In this document: positions 9,138 to 17,715 of the stretch, one piece after another
How positions within the stretch are numbered: position 1 is the first letter of the stretch
Layout: every line of letters starts with the position of its first letter
Origin: Taibaiella helva
GTDB lineage: Bacteria; Bacteroidota; Bacteroidia; Chitinophagales; Chitinophagaceae
DNA: 64,000 bases
Reading direction: 5' to 3'
NCBI RefSeq assembly: GCF_003545695.1
Contig: NZ_QUZZ01000007.1
Location: forward strand, 248,001-312,000
Translations under genes and position numbers: made by a program
Notes under the pieces: model-generated
Told to the model about the DNA's origin: nothing
The model's input: the letters and a program-made list of their open reading frames with translations, nothing else
Databases searched by the model: none

Positions 9138-10478
9138 TTATTGTTCCTGTGACAGGGGAAGGGAGAGGATGATCTCGGCGCCTTTGCCTTTTTCGCTAAC
9201 TACGTCGATCGCACCGTCGTGCGCCCGCACGATCTGCAAAGTGGCCGCCATACCCATGCCCGTTCCCCTTGGTTTGGTCGTGAAATAGGGGTTAAAGATA
9301 TTGTTCTTTTCATTCTCCGTCATGCCTTTGCCATTATCCCGTATGCTCAGGTAGATACGGTCCCCGCTCCTTCGGGTGCTGATTTCGATCTTTCCGCCCG
9401 GGCCGTCGATGGCTTCTATCGCATTGACGAGAATATTAGAAATGCAGATGACCATTTTTTCCTTATCCATCATCAGGGGTACATCCTGCTCCATATCCCG
9501 GGTGACTGCTATCTGACGCAGGCTGATCCGGTCTTCGTTAAGATAAAGGGCTTCGCGTACGACGGTTATAAGGGACACCGGGCTCAGCTCTATATCCAGG
9601 ACACGTACAGGGTCCAGCATCTCGGTTACCAGCGCATTAATGCGCATGCAGTTACGGTCGATGATGTCCAGGAACGTTTTCTCCTCTTCTTCCTCCGGTT
9701 TGGGCCGGGCCTTGAGCTGACTCAGGGCCAGCAGGATATTATTCAGGGGATTGCGCACTTCATGAGCGATCATCTGCGCCATTTTACCCATGATCACGAG
9801 ATGCTCTTCCTGCTTGCGTTGCCTGTGGGCTTCTTTATGCACGGAAATATCCTGCGCAATGCACAGGAAGATCTTGTCTTCCTCATTCATCATATCGGCG
9901 CTTATCATCACATCTACGGGGCGTCCTTCTTTCGTTTTCAGCTGGTATTCCCAATGTACCACGCGCCCTTGCTCACAGATATGGCTGATAAAGTCCTCGC
10001 CGGCCGCCCCGGTATAGAACAAGTCGGCGAGGTTCATTTCTTTCAGCTCGGCTTCGCTGTACCCGAGCTTGCTGACCGCCGACGCGTTGGCGCGGAGGAT
10101 ATTGTGCTCACAATCGGCCAGCAGGATAAGATCATGAGCGCGATCGAAAGCCATCCGGTAATTCTTGTTGTCCAGCTCTTTCGTGTCGGAATGCAGCAGC
10201 AGGCCCACGATCACTTTAATGATGGAAGGTGTGATGTGCTGTTCCGGTAGCTGGTAAGAAGACACTATGGAACGCAGGTCGCCTGTGTTTACCGATTCAA
10301 ACCGGATAAAGGGCATTCCTATTCCCGAGCTGTACTCCGTAGCATACGATATGGATAGCCGGGCATCCTTTGTTTCGTCTGTACTGATCGTGTATTCGTC
10401 ATTCAGCCAGCTTTCCAGCTGCGAGAGCTGGGCAGCGCTGGCATCGCTGATCCTGATCACCGGTTTGTCCTTGAGCAT
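9138..10478 (-). CDS. PAS-domain sensor histidine kinase
   Basis: A 446-residue, apparently soluble histidine kinase. An N-terminal region of unknown fold is followed by a PAS domain (around residues 120-235, with ILRANASAVSKLGYSEAEL). The HisKA helix carries the phosphoacceptor in IAHEVRNPLNN, and the ATPase domain has NILVNAIEAI (N box), IRDNGKGM (G1) and GTGMGMA. No transmembrane segment or adjacent response regulator is present, so it is an orphan kinase in this window. I start it at 10478 (MLKDKP) because the longer open frame to 10643 runs into the small lipoprotein gene and gives an unlikely sequence. Confidence 0.88.
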   Translation of the reverse strand: MLKDKPVIRISDASAAQLSQLESWLNDEYTISTDETKDARLSISYATEYSSGIGMPFIRFESVNTGDLRSIVSSYQLPEQHITPSIIKVIVGLLLHSDTKELDNKNYRMAFDRAHDLILLADCEHNILRANASAVSKLGYSEAELKEMNLADLFYTGAAGEDFISHICEQGRVVHWEYQLKTKEGRPVDVMISADMMNEEDKIFLCIAQDISVHKEAHRQRKQEEHLVIMGKMAQMIAHEVRNPLNNILLALSQLKARPKPEEEEEKTFLDIIDRNCMRINALVTEMLDPVRVLDIELSPVSLITVVREALYLNEDRISLRQIAVTRDMEQDVPLMMDKEKMVICISNILVNAIEAIDGPGGKIEISTRRSGDRIYLSIRDNGKGMTENEKNNIFNPYFTTKPRGTGMGMAATLQIVRAHDGAIDVVSEKGKGAEIILSLPLSQEQ

Positions 10479-10530
10479 CTGGTTGGATTTATTGTGTTTG
10501 CTGAGCCGGGCGATGAAGCATCGCGTTACA

Positions 10531-10758
10531 TTATCGCTGCTCGGTATTGGCTCTGCGACCGGTGTCATCGCTGCTTTGCAGCTTTGGTGTTGTATCGGCC
10601 GGATCATCGGCGCCATATTGTACCGGCGCCGTGCCGTGGACATTGCTGCTATCTACATTCAGGCTGCGGGCATTGGTATTTTCCGGGTCGCCGGCGCATG
10701 CGGTCAGTACCAGGGTGGTCAGCAGTAATACGGAATAAAGCAGGTTGGTCGCTTTCAT
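10531..10758 (-). CDS. Small lipoprotein of unknown function
   Basis: A 75-residue predicted lipoprotein. The N-terminus is a hydrophobic signal with a lipobox LTAC around residues 18-21, so the mature protein would be an acylated, hydrophilic peptide of about 55 residues rich in Asp, Asn and Thr. No domain is recognisable. It lies 52 bases upstream of the kinase gene on the same strand, so they may be co-transcribed and the peptide could feed a periplasmic signal. That link is inference. Confidence 0.7.
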   Translation of the reverse strand: MKATNLLYSVLLLTTLVLTACAGDPENTNARSLNVDSSNVHGTAPVQYGADDPADTTPKLQSSDDTGRRANTEQR

Positions 10759-10841
10759 ATCAGATCATTTATGGGTGAATATGTAAATTTACCTGGCGAA
10801 CGTAACGGCAAATAAAATGCCGGTTGGGCCGGCAGTTATTG

Positions 10842-11336
10842 TTATTCTTTTTCCGGATCCGAACGCCCGCTTTTACCCGGCTTAGCTTCAGCCTTTTCTC
10901 CTGGTGCGTGGCCTTCATCGGCGTTCTCATCGTTATTTCTTTCTCCATCAGGGTCAAGATTCCTGTGCTGGGAAAGGGTTTCGGCTGTGCCTCTATGTGG
11001 ATCCTTATCTTCCTGCAGCTCGTTTTTCTTCTTACTGGACGCAGCTTGCTCTCCGGCTTTGCCAGAAGAAGGTAGCTCCTCTTTTTCTGTTTTTTTGTCC
11101 TTGCTTTCTGCGGTAGGTTCCTGAGTGGACCTTACCGGATTCCCGGTGATACCTCTGTGCGGGTCTTTATCTTCTTGTGCCGCATTTTTCTGCTCACCTG
11201 AAGTTGTTTCCTCCCGGGCTGTTTCCTTCTGCTCTTTGTCCGGAGCAGCCTTCTGCTTCCCGCCGGAAGGGTCTGCTTTCCTTTTATTTTGTGCTGCCTC
11301 GTCTTCCCGACGTTCACTTCTGTTCTCTTTAGCCAT
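10842..11336 (-). CDS. Highly charged low-complexity protein with two repeats
   Basis: A 164-residue protein made almost entirely of Lys, Glu, Asp, Gln, Ser, Ala and Gly, with no hydrophobic core. The motif QEDKDPHRG occurs at about residues 54-62 and 108-116, each followed by Thr and a small residue. It is probably intrinsically disordered. No family is recognised. The upstream neighbour (11361-11531) encodes a short coiled coil 24 bases away on the same strand, so they are likely a transcription unit. A stress or desiccation-protection role is possible but unsupported. The frame is preferred over overlapping frames because the repeat is in phase and a clean ATG is present. Confidence 0.72.
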   Translation of the reverse strand: MAKENRSERREDEAAQNKRKADPSGGKQKAAPDKEQKETAREETTSGEQKNAAQEDKDPHRGITGNPVRSTQEPTAESKDKKTEKEELPSSGKAGEQAASSKKKNELQEDKDPHRGTAETLSQHRNLDPDGERNNDENADEGHAPGEKAEAKPGKSGRSDPEKE

Positions 11337-11360
11337 AAATTGCCGGTTTTGGGTAACGAA

Positions 11361-11531
11361 CTACATTTCCTGATCCTCGCCCAGCTGTTCCCTGAGCTGC
11401 CCGAGCTCCTGTTCCAGCTGGCTGATGAGCGTGCGGTCCTTCTGTCGGAGCTGATGGGTATCCATGCTTCTCAGCTGGCTCAGCCGCAGCTCTTTATCTT
11501 TTATTTCCTGCTTTAGCTGTTCTGTATCCAT
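11361..11531 (-). CDS. Short coiled-coil protein (56 aa)
   Basis: This short reading frame encodes 56 residues starting MDTEQLKQEIKDKELRLSQL. Leucines recur at heptad spacing across nearly the whole length with Glu, Lys, Gln and Arg between, which is a strong coiled-coil pattern. It has a normal ATG, ends with TAG at 11361 and precedes the charged repeat protein by 24 bases on the same strand. No family is recognised. It could be a small structural or regulatory partner of that protein. Confidence 0.6.
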   Translation of the reverse strand: MDTEQLKQEIKDKELRLSQLRSMDTHQLRQKDRTLISQLEQELGQLREQLGEDQEM

Positions 11532-11730
11532 AACCTATAATTGATTAAATGGTTGACGTCCCTTTTCTATTTTAACGTCTGCTCTTTCGCACTGTATTCG
11601 TTATCTATCTCTTTGTTCAACAAATATCAAGGCATTAGGTTGGCTGTCGTCATCGGCCCGTATCATGAAAAATGCACTGCCGGGCGGGGCAGTGCACAAG
11701 GGTATAAATGTTCTGTTCGGGACTAAAGTC

Positions 11731-12204
11731 TCAGCGAAGGAGCAAACGCATTTTAATATCAGCTCTTTCATACTTGCCCGGCTCGAGCGGAAGCTCCGTA
11801 AAGCCGAGCTTGCGGTAAATGCCGATGGCTGCCTTAAGGCTGGTTTGCGAATAGAGGATCAGTTCGCCGGCGCCCAGTTCCCTGGCTTTGTCTATTGCGG
11901 CGGCACAAAGGCGCTTTCCTGCGCCGTTGCCCTGAAAAGATTCGTCCACGGCCATTTTGGTCAGCTCGTAAATGCCGGGCGCCATATATTTCAGCGCTAC
12001 AGTACCGATGATCTCTTCGCCTGCGGCGGCAAAAAGGATCGTTCCGCCATCTTTAAGTATAGCCTCTTCGGGGTTGCCCAGCACCCAGGCGTCTACGAGC
12101 TCTACTTTGAAATAAGCTTCCAGCCAGGCTTTGTTCAGCCGCTCGAAGTGAACCTGGTATGCCTTCTGATACGGGATTATCGTAATGTTCGTGGTGGTTG
12201 TCAT
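11731..12204 (-). CDS. GNAT family N-acetyltransferase
   Basis: A 157-residue GNAT acetyltransferase. The acetyl-CoA loop is seen as DESFQGNGAGKRLC (Q/R-x-x-G-x-G/A), followed by helix A5 and the C-terminal YRKLGFTELPL segment. The substrate is unknown. The C-terminal half resembles that of the MarR-GNAT fusion at 43419-44384, for example in the LVDAWVLGNPEE-like and IYRKLGF-like blocks, so they may be paralogs. The start codon overlaps the stop of the DinB gene by 4 bases, which indicates a coupled operon with DinB and the EamA transporter. Confidence 0.88.
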   Translation of the reverse strand: MTTTTNITIIPYQKAYQVHFERLNKAWLEAYFKVELVDAWVLGNPEEAILKDGGTILFAAAGEEIIGTVALKYMAPGIYELTKMAVDESFQGNGAGKRLCAAAIDKARELGAGELILYSQTSLKAAIGIYRKLGFTELPLEPGKYERADIKMRLLLR

Positions 12205-12650
12205 GATAAAAGCCTTCTGTGATAATTGATCTGTCCCAGGTGATAATTGAGATGCGCATAAAGGTAGTGGAGCATGAAGCCAAAGGTTTGCCCCTCCCTG
12301 ATGCTCACGACATCGGCAGGGAAGGCCTGCGCAAAAAAGGCTTCGTCCCTGCCCGCCAAGGTCTGTTCAATAATAAGGGCCGTCTCTTCGAGCATGTTCA
12401 GCAGCTGCCCCCGGTCAAATTGCCGCTCATTGAATTCCCTGTCGCGCTCGCGCGTATAGGGTACCTTGCCCATGGTTTTGCCTACGAACAAACGCAGGTT
12501 GCCCACCAGGTGCTGCGCCAGGTGGCCCGTCGAATTGTTGATGGCTCGGTCCCTGATCCAGAGACTTTCTTCGCCAGGATAGGCGCTGAGCTCCGTCTTT
12601 ACATTGTCGATGCCCTGGCGGAATAGCCAGGCGTATTGTTCTGCTGTCAT
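12201..12650 (-). CDS. DinB-like four-helix protein (DUF1572 type)
   Basis: A 149-residue DinB/YfiT-like four-helix-bundle protein. Histidines that would bind metal are visible in STGHLAQHLVGN and in the C-terminal YAHLNYHLGQINYH. Members act as metal-dependent thiol S-transferases or have unknown roles. It overlaps the EamA transporter by 4 bases upstream and the GNAT gene by 4 bases downstream, so these three are translationally coupled. It is one of three DinB-fold genes in the window. Confidence 0.87.
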   Translation of the reverse strand: MTAEQYAWLFRQGIDNVKTELSAYPGEESLWIRDRAINNSTGHLAQHLVGNLRLFVGKTMGKVPYTRERDREFNERQFDRGQLLNMLEETALIIEQTLAGRDEAFFAQAFPADVVSIREGQTFGFMLHYLYAHLNYHLGQINYHRRLLS

Positions 12651-13564
12651 TTGGATACGGTTTTAAGCTGATTGTTGTTGACTTTATAGCCTCTGTTGAT
12701 CCAGAACACGCCGCCCAGCGTGGTCATAAAGGCGATGATAGTGATCCAGGTCACCCGCTCGTCTTTGAGCAGGAAGCCCAAGCTAACTGCGATAAAAGGA
12801 TTAATGTAAGCGTAAATGGACACCAGGCCTACGGGCAGGTTCTTTACGGCATAGATATAGCACAGGAAAGAAAGGATGGAGCCGAATACAATGAGGTAGG
12901 CGAGGGCCCACAGGCTTTCCGGCTGGATATGCTTCAGCTCACCGAGGTCGTCGAGGAAGGGCGAGCTGATGAGCAGGGCCAGGCCGCCGCTGGTCAGCTG
13001 TAGCGCCGTATTCACATAGGAGTCGGTAGTAGCGCCGCTATGTTTCATATACACTGTACCGGCAGCCCAGCTGAGCGAGGCGGCAAAGCAAACCAGCACG
13101 CCCATCAGGTAACGGCTGTCTACCAGGTCGGAGAGGTTGTCTCTGAAGATGAGCACGATGCCGACACAGCCGAGCAGAAGGCCGAGAATGACTTTGCCGT
13201 TGAGGGTACCCTTACCCCGGCCGGTGACAAAGTTGATGAGGACCACATAGACGGGCATCACCGAAACGATGAGCGCCGCAAGGCCGCTGGGTATGTATTT
13301 TTCGGCCCAGCCTATAGTACCGTTGCCCAGGGCCAGCATGAGCACACCGGGAATGACCTGTCTCATTACATCACGGGCGTTGAGCTTGATCTTTTTCTTC
13401 AGCAGGGGCATGGACAGCCACAGGATAGCAGCGGCGATGGTATGCCGCAGACCGGAGAATAAAAATGCAGGGAAGCTGGCGACGCCAATGAGCATGGCCA
13501 GGTAGGTGGTTCCCCATACGATACAGATAACAAGAAGGGCCAGGTACGCTTTCGATTGATTCAT
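12647..13564 (-). CDS. EamA/DMT-family transporter
   Basis: A 305-residue inner-membrane protein of the drug/metabolite transporter superfamily. About ten hydrophobic segments form two EamA repeats, each with typical features (GTTYLAMLIG near the start and PVYVVLINFVTGRG in the middle). It probably exports a small metabolite or amino acid. It is the first gene of the minus-strand operon eamA-DinB-GNAT. It diverges from a MocR-type regulator 124 bases away, and such regulators usually control the divergent gene. Confidence 0.92.
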   Translation of the reverse strand: MNQSKAYLALLVICIVWGTTYLAMLIGVASFPAFLFSGLRHTIAAAILWLSMPLLKKKIKLNARDVMRQVIPGVLMLALGNGTIGWAEKYIPSGLAALIVSVMPVYVVLINFVTGRGKGTLNGKVILGLLLGCVGIVLIFRDNLSDLVDSRYLMGVLVCFAASLSWAAGTVYMKHSGATTDSYVNTALQLTSGGLALLISSPFLDDLGELKHIQPESLWALAYLIVFGSILSFLCYIYAVKNLPVGLVSIYAYINPFIAVSLGFLLKDERVTWITIIAFMTTLGGVFWINRGYKVNNNQLKTVSK

Positions 13565-13608
13565 GTTGTTGCGGATGTCGGTCGACTATTGACGTCTTTT
13601 TAGAAAAG

Positions 13609-13624
13609 CCACACAAAGGTGTGG
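13609..13624. promoter_or_regulatory. Inverted repeat in the eamA/MocR divergent spacer
   Basis: CCACAC and GTGTGG form a perfect 6-bp inverted repeat with a 4-base spacer inside the 124-bp region between the two divergent genes. It is a candidate operator for the MocR regulator or a small hairpin in the eamA leader. There is no direct evidence of binding. Confidence 0.4.
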
Positions 13625-13688
13625 GAAATTTATTTTCCAATACAGATACAATTATGTTAATTTTGACCAGTACAGTTTCGTTGATACG

Positions 13689-15131
13689 ATGAAAACAATT
13701 GTCAGGAAATCGAAGGATCTTTTGTACCTGCGCATTGCGCGGGGCATAGAGCGGCAGATCCATGAGGGGCTGCTTAAAATAGGGGACAAGCTGCCTTCCA
13801 TCCGTATGGTCTGCCGGCAGCATGGCGTAAGCATGAGCACGGCGCAGCAGGCTTATCTTGAGCTGGAAAGCCGCGCCCTTATTGAATCACGGCCGCAGTC
13901 GGGCTATTATGTATCCTATTGCCCGCACCGGCAGCCGGCTTTTCCCGAGACCAGCCGGCCGAGCCAGCCGGGAGCGCATAACCCGCGCGACATTGTCGAC
14001 AAGGTATTCCGTACGATCGGTAATAATGATATCACTTTGTTCTCGCTGAGCGTTCCCGCCGATGAGCTGCTGCCTATTGCCAAGCTGAACAAGGGCGTGG
14101 TGCAGGCGATAAGGACCCTTCCCGGCAGCGGTACGGCATACGAACCGATACAAGGTAACGAGAAGCTGCGCCGGGATATTGCGCGCTGGTCGTTCAACTG
14201 GGGCGGCAACCTGGGCGAGCAGGACCTGATCACTACTGCCGGCTGCATGAATGCCATTTCTTTCTCCATGATGACGCTGGTGCGGCCGGGCGATACGATC
14301 GCGGTGGAGAGCCCGGTATATTTCGGCATCATCCGACTTGCCGAGAGCCTTGGCCTGAATGTGCTGGAGCTGCCTACCAATGCGAAGACCGGGATCGAGA
14401 TCGATGCTTTGAAAAAGGCGCTGGCCACCAATAAGGTCAAGCTGTGCCTGCTGGTCAGCAATTTCAACAATCCCCTGGGCAGCTGTATGCCCGATGAGCA
14501 TAAGAAAGCTGTGGTCGCCTTGCTGCAGCATTATAACGTACCCTTGATCGAAGACGATCTCTATGGCGATGTCTATTTCGGCGACAGCCGGCCCAAGTGC
14601 TGCAAGACCTTTGATGAAAGCGGCCTGGTGCTCTGGTGCGGTTCCGTTTCCAAAACGCTGGCGCCGGGCTATCGCGTAGGCTGGGTGGCGCCCGGGCAGT
14701 TTAAGAACGATGTGATCCGTATGAAGCAGGTCCATTCTATTTCGTCGACAACACTGACCCAGGAGGTGATCGCGGACTTCCTGGAGAATGGTCGTTACGA
14801 GAGCCATTTGCGCCGCCTGCGGCAAACCCTGCACACCAATTTCCTGCAGTATATCCGCGCCATTTCCGATTATTTCCCCGAAGGGACCAAAGTGAGCCGC
14901 CCGCAGGGAGGCTTCGTGCTATGGGTTGAGCTGGACAAGCGGATCGATACTATGGAACTGTACGAGCGGGCGATAAAGAAAAAGATCAGCATTGCACCGG
15001 GACGTATGTTCACCTTGAAAAGGCAGTTTGATAATTGTATGCGGATCAGCTACGGCATGCCCTGGAACGAGCAGCTGGACAATACGCTGAAGACCTTGGG
15101 CAACCTGATCAAAAGTATGCTGGTTAGTTAG
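13689..15131 (+). CDS. MocR/PdxR-type GntR-aminotransferase regulator
   Basis: A 480-residue fusion of an N-terminal GntR winged helix (about residues 10-77, with DKLPSIRMVCRQHGVSMSTA) and a fold-type I PLP aminotransferase-like domain (about 110-475). The PLP lysine is K322 in GSVSKTLAPGYRVGW. Other conserved pieces are YEPIQGNEKLR, SNFNNPLGS and IEDDLYGD. Family members sense PLP or amine ligands and usually activate or repress the divergently transcribed gene, here the EamA transporter. The stop overlaps the stop of the TonB receptor gene on the other strand by 8 bases. Confidence 0.94.
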   Translation: MKTIVRKSKDLLYLRIARGIERQIHEGLLKIGDKLPSIRMVCRQHGVSMSTAQQAYLELESRALIESRPQSGYYVSYCPHRQPAFPETSRPSQPGAHNPRDIVDKVFRTIGNNDITLFSLSVPADELLPIAKLNKGVVQAIRTLPGSGTAYEPIQGNEKLRRDIARWSFNWGGNLGEQDLITTAGCMNAISFSMMTLVRPGDTIAVESPVYFGIIRLAESLGLNVLELPTNAKTGIEIDALKKALATNKVKLCLLVSNFNNPLGSCMPDEHKKAVVALLQHYNVPLIEDDLYGDVYFGDSRPKCCKTFDESGLVLWCGSVSKTLAPGYRVGWVAPGQFKNDVIRMKQVHSISSTTLTQEVIADFLENGRYESHLRRLRQTLHTNFLQYIRAISDYFPEGTKVSRPQGGFVLWVELDKRIDTMELYERAIKKKISIAPGRMFTLKRQFDNCMRISYGMPWNEQLDNTLKTLGNLIKSMLVS

Positions 15132-17517
15132 CGCGGCCCGCATCTTCGTTCATCTTCCTGGCCTTTCTTGTTTTGAGCTCGTTGTTGCCGAACTTCCAGC
15201 TCAACGATACCCTCAGGCTCCGGCTGTCGTAGTAGCGGTGCTGGAAGGTGCCGTTATAAGCATTGACGAATTCTGAAATGTCGGTGCGGAAGAGATCAGA
15301 CGCATATACCGATACAGCCACTTTCTTCTGAAAAACCAGCCACTTGGCGCCGATATCGAGCGCGCCATAGGCCGATTGGATATCGACATCGTCCTGAGCC
15401 TTTCCGTAATAGCTGCCGTGAAGCTGCGCCAACAGGGTCTTTGACCGGTTGAGCGTAAAAGTATGATCCGTTTCTATCGAGAAGCCGGGCCTGCCCGAGG
15501 AAGGTTGCCCGGTATTGTAATAGGAGGTATGAAAGCGGTTGTAGACGCCGAAGAATTGCGTGGCCGTTTCCCAGAAGGGCAGGGGGCTGAAGGTAAGGCT
15601 GGCGCTGATCCCGTATTCTACCTCGTTGCCGGCGTTGGCCTGGAAGAAGAAAAAGGTGCTGTTGACCGTGTCGATATCGGATACCCTGGTCGCAAAAGCA
15701 TCGACCTTTTGGAAAAAAGCGTTAACCGTCAGGATGGATTTATAGGTATAGCCCAGCTCGATATTGTTGCTGAAAGAAGGCTGGAGGAAGGGATTGCCCT
15801 GCTCATAGGCTGTAGCAGTGCTGTACACCCGGAAGGGGTTCATATTCCAGAAGGAAGGCCGGTTGATCCGGCGGGTATAGTTCAGGTTCCAGCTATGCGT
15901 CTCGTTGGGCTTGTATTGCAGGTAAGCCGATGGGAAAAACTTCAGGTAATCGTTGGTATTAGTTTGGTTTAAGGTTTGAGAGACGCCCTTTGTCTGGGTA
16001 TATTCTGCGCGCAGGCCGGCCTGCAGGTGCCAGTTGCCCCACGAGCGCTGAGCGCTGGCATACAGGGCCTGGGTGTTTTCCTGGTAGTCGAAGGTGTTGG
16101 TCTTACCAGGATCGTTCACATAGCTTTGTCCGAGCAGGTATTCAAAAGCGTTGTCGCTGTTGTTGCGGATAAAGGTGGCCTTGGCGCCGGCAGAAAAATT
16201 GACCAGCTGCGAAGGCCATTCCAGGTCGGCGCGGAGGTTGGTGATCCGCGTCAGCTGCATACCGCTGGTATGGTTATCGCTGCTGGTGCCGGTTGTAGCG
16301 CCGTCGGTAAAGAAATTGCCGGTGGTGAAATTGCGTGTTTTGTCGCTGCGCCGGTTAAAATATTCGGCATTGAGCGTGAGCCGGCGGCCCGCGCTGTCTA
16401 TCTTCCAGTCGTAGTTAAGGTTGATTACGTTCCTGCGGGCTTTTTCTGTAGCATAGGCATCCGTATTCATCAGCGAATCGAGTTGCATGGAGGGGCGTTG
16501 CCAGACCTTGATCCTGATCAGCTCATCTCTCTTCGCATCGAGCGAGCCGAGGGTGTATTGCAGGCCCAGGGTCATATTGCTGCCGAGGTCGTAATCTATA
16601 CCTGCCTGCGAATAAGTGTAAATCGGCCGGTTGTCCTGGTTCAGCACCAGCTCCTGTTCCTGCCCGGGGTAAAAAGTGTTGGTCTGCTGCCGGGAAATAT
16701 AACGCTCCCGGCCGCCGCTGAGGGTGGCATATACATTGAGTTTATCCTTCCGGAAATTAAAGAGGCCTTCGAGCTCCTGTGCGGGCCTGGTCCTTTGCTC
16801 ATAGGTCAGGTTCAGTGTGCCGTTGAAGCCGTTGTTCCGTTTCTTTTTGGTAACGATATTGATGATACCGGAGTTGCCCTCCGCATCATATTTCGCAGGT
16901 GGCGCGGTGATGACCTCGATACGGGACACATCGCCTGAAGGCAGGCTGCGCAGCATCGACTCCAGCTCGTCGCCGGTCAGCTGCACCGGCCGGTCGTTGA
17001 TCATAACGTTCACGGTGCTTTTGCCCACGATCCGTACGCCTTCGCTGCCAACCTGTACGCCCGGCGTCTTTTTTAGCAATTCATATACATCGCTGCCAAC
17101 GGCGCCGATGCTTTGCTCCGCGTTAAAGATCGTGCGGTCGGGTCTGCGTTCGATCAATGCTTTTTTATCGCTGATGACGACATCGTCCAGCAAGGTACCG
17201 TCTGTTTCCAGGCTTACCATAAGCGGTGTGCTGCCGGCGCTTACCGGCGCTATAAAAGATTTATAGCCCAGCATGCTGATCTCGATAAAGCTTGCAGGCA
17301 GGGGATCGGGCAGCGCGAGCGCAAAGGCGCCGCTGCTGTCGGTAAAGGCAGGGGCTAATAATAATGAGCTGTCGCGTGCATCGTGGAGCAGTACATTGGC
17401 AAAGGGCAGCGGTTTTTTTTGCTCATATACTTTACCCGTCAGCCTTTGCTGGGCATGGAGCGAAACACAGAGCAAGAGGTATCCTGCAAGGCAGAGAAAC
17501 CATTTCAGAGGGTGCAT
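15124..17517 (-). CDS. TonB-dependent outer-membrane receptor (beta-barrel family)
   Basis: A 797-residue outer-membrane receptor. A signal peptide ends in LHA at about residue 22, followed by a carboxypeptidase-regulatory-like beta-sandwich (24-110), a plug domain with VMINDRPVQL and RIEVITAPPAKYD (about 130-220) and a C-terminal beta-barrel. The barrel sequence matches the 'outer membrane protein beta-barrel family' that is common in Bacteroidota. Substrate unknown; no SusD partner is present, which argues against polysaccharide uptake. I start at the ATG at 17517, because the frame upstream to 18099 lies antisense to the zinc-ribbon gene and is not protein-like. It converges with MocR with an 8-base overlap. 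Confidence 0.93.
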   Translation of the reverse strand: MHPLKWFLCLAGYLLLCVSLHAQQRLTGKVYEQKKPLPFANVLLHDARDSSLLLAPAFTDSSGAFALALPDPLPASFIEISMLGYKSFIAPVSAGSTPLMVSLETDGTLLDDVVISDKKALIERRPDRTIFNAEQSIGAVGSDVYELLKKTPGVQVGSEGVRIVGKSTVNVMINDRPVQLTGDELESMLRSLPSGDVSRIEVITAPPAKYDAEGNSGIINIVTKKKRNNGFNGTLNLTYEQRTRPAQELEGLFNFRKDKLNVYATLSGGRERYISRQQTNTFYPGQEQELVLNQDNRPIYTYSQAGIDYDLGSNMTLGLQYTLGSLDAKRDELIRIKVWQRPSMQLDSLMNTDAYATEKARRNVINLNYDWKIDSAGRRLTLNAEYFNRRSDKTRNFTTGNFFTDGATTGTSSDNHTSGMQLTRITNLRADLEWPSQLVNFSAGAKATFIRNNSDNAFEYLLGQSYVNDPGKTNTFDYQENTQALYASAQRSWGNWHLQAGLRAEYTQTKGVSQTLNQTNTNDYLKFFPSAYLQYKPNETHSWNLNYTRRINRPSFWNMNPFRVYSTATAYEQGNPFLQPSFSNNIELGYTYKSILTVNAFFQKVDAFATRVSDIDTVNSTFFFFQANAGNEVEYGISASLTFSPLPFWETATQFFGVYNRFHTSYYNTGQPSSGRPGFSIETDHTFTLNRSKTLLAQLHGSYYGKAQDDVDIQSAYGALDIGAKWLVFQKKVAVSVYASDLFRTDISEFVNAYNGTFQHRYYDSRSLRVSLSWKFGNNELKTRKARKMNEDAGRAN

Positions 17518-17715
17518 TATACTGGGGTTTACAAGGTATAAAGGGGGAAGGCTGCAAATGTAGGCGTATTGGTTGAATCGGTAAATACCGGCGATTAAAA
17601 TTGGTGTAAAAAATGCTAGAGAACATTCCGCTTCAGTGTGCTGAAACGGATAAATTAATGCGGCGAACCCTGTTTGCCCGCTTATTGTTATCTTGCTGTA
17701 CCAATTGTCCTTTTT

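Noticed and set aside
9219-10250. 343-codon plus-strand frame over the PAS kinase
   Set aside because: It is the antisense shadow of a well-supported kinase, with no recognisable domain.
13887-14834. 315-codon minus-strand frame over the MocR gene
   Set aside because: Antisense shadow; the composition follows the MocR codons.
15976-16938. 320-codon plus-strand frame over the TonB receptor
   Set aside because: Antisense shadow of the receptor gene, with no start context or domain.
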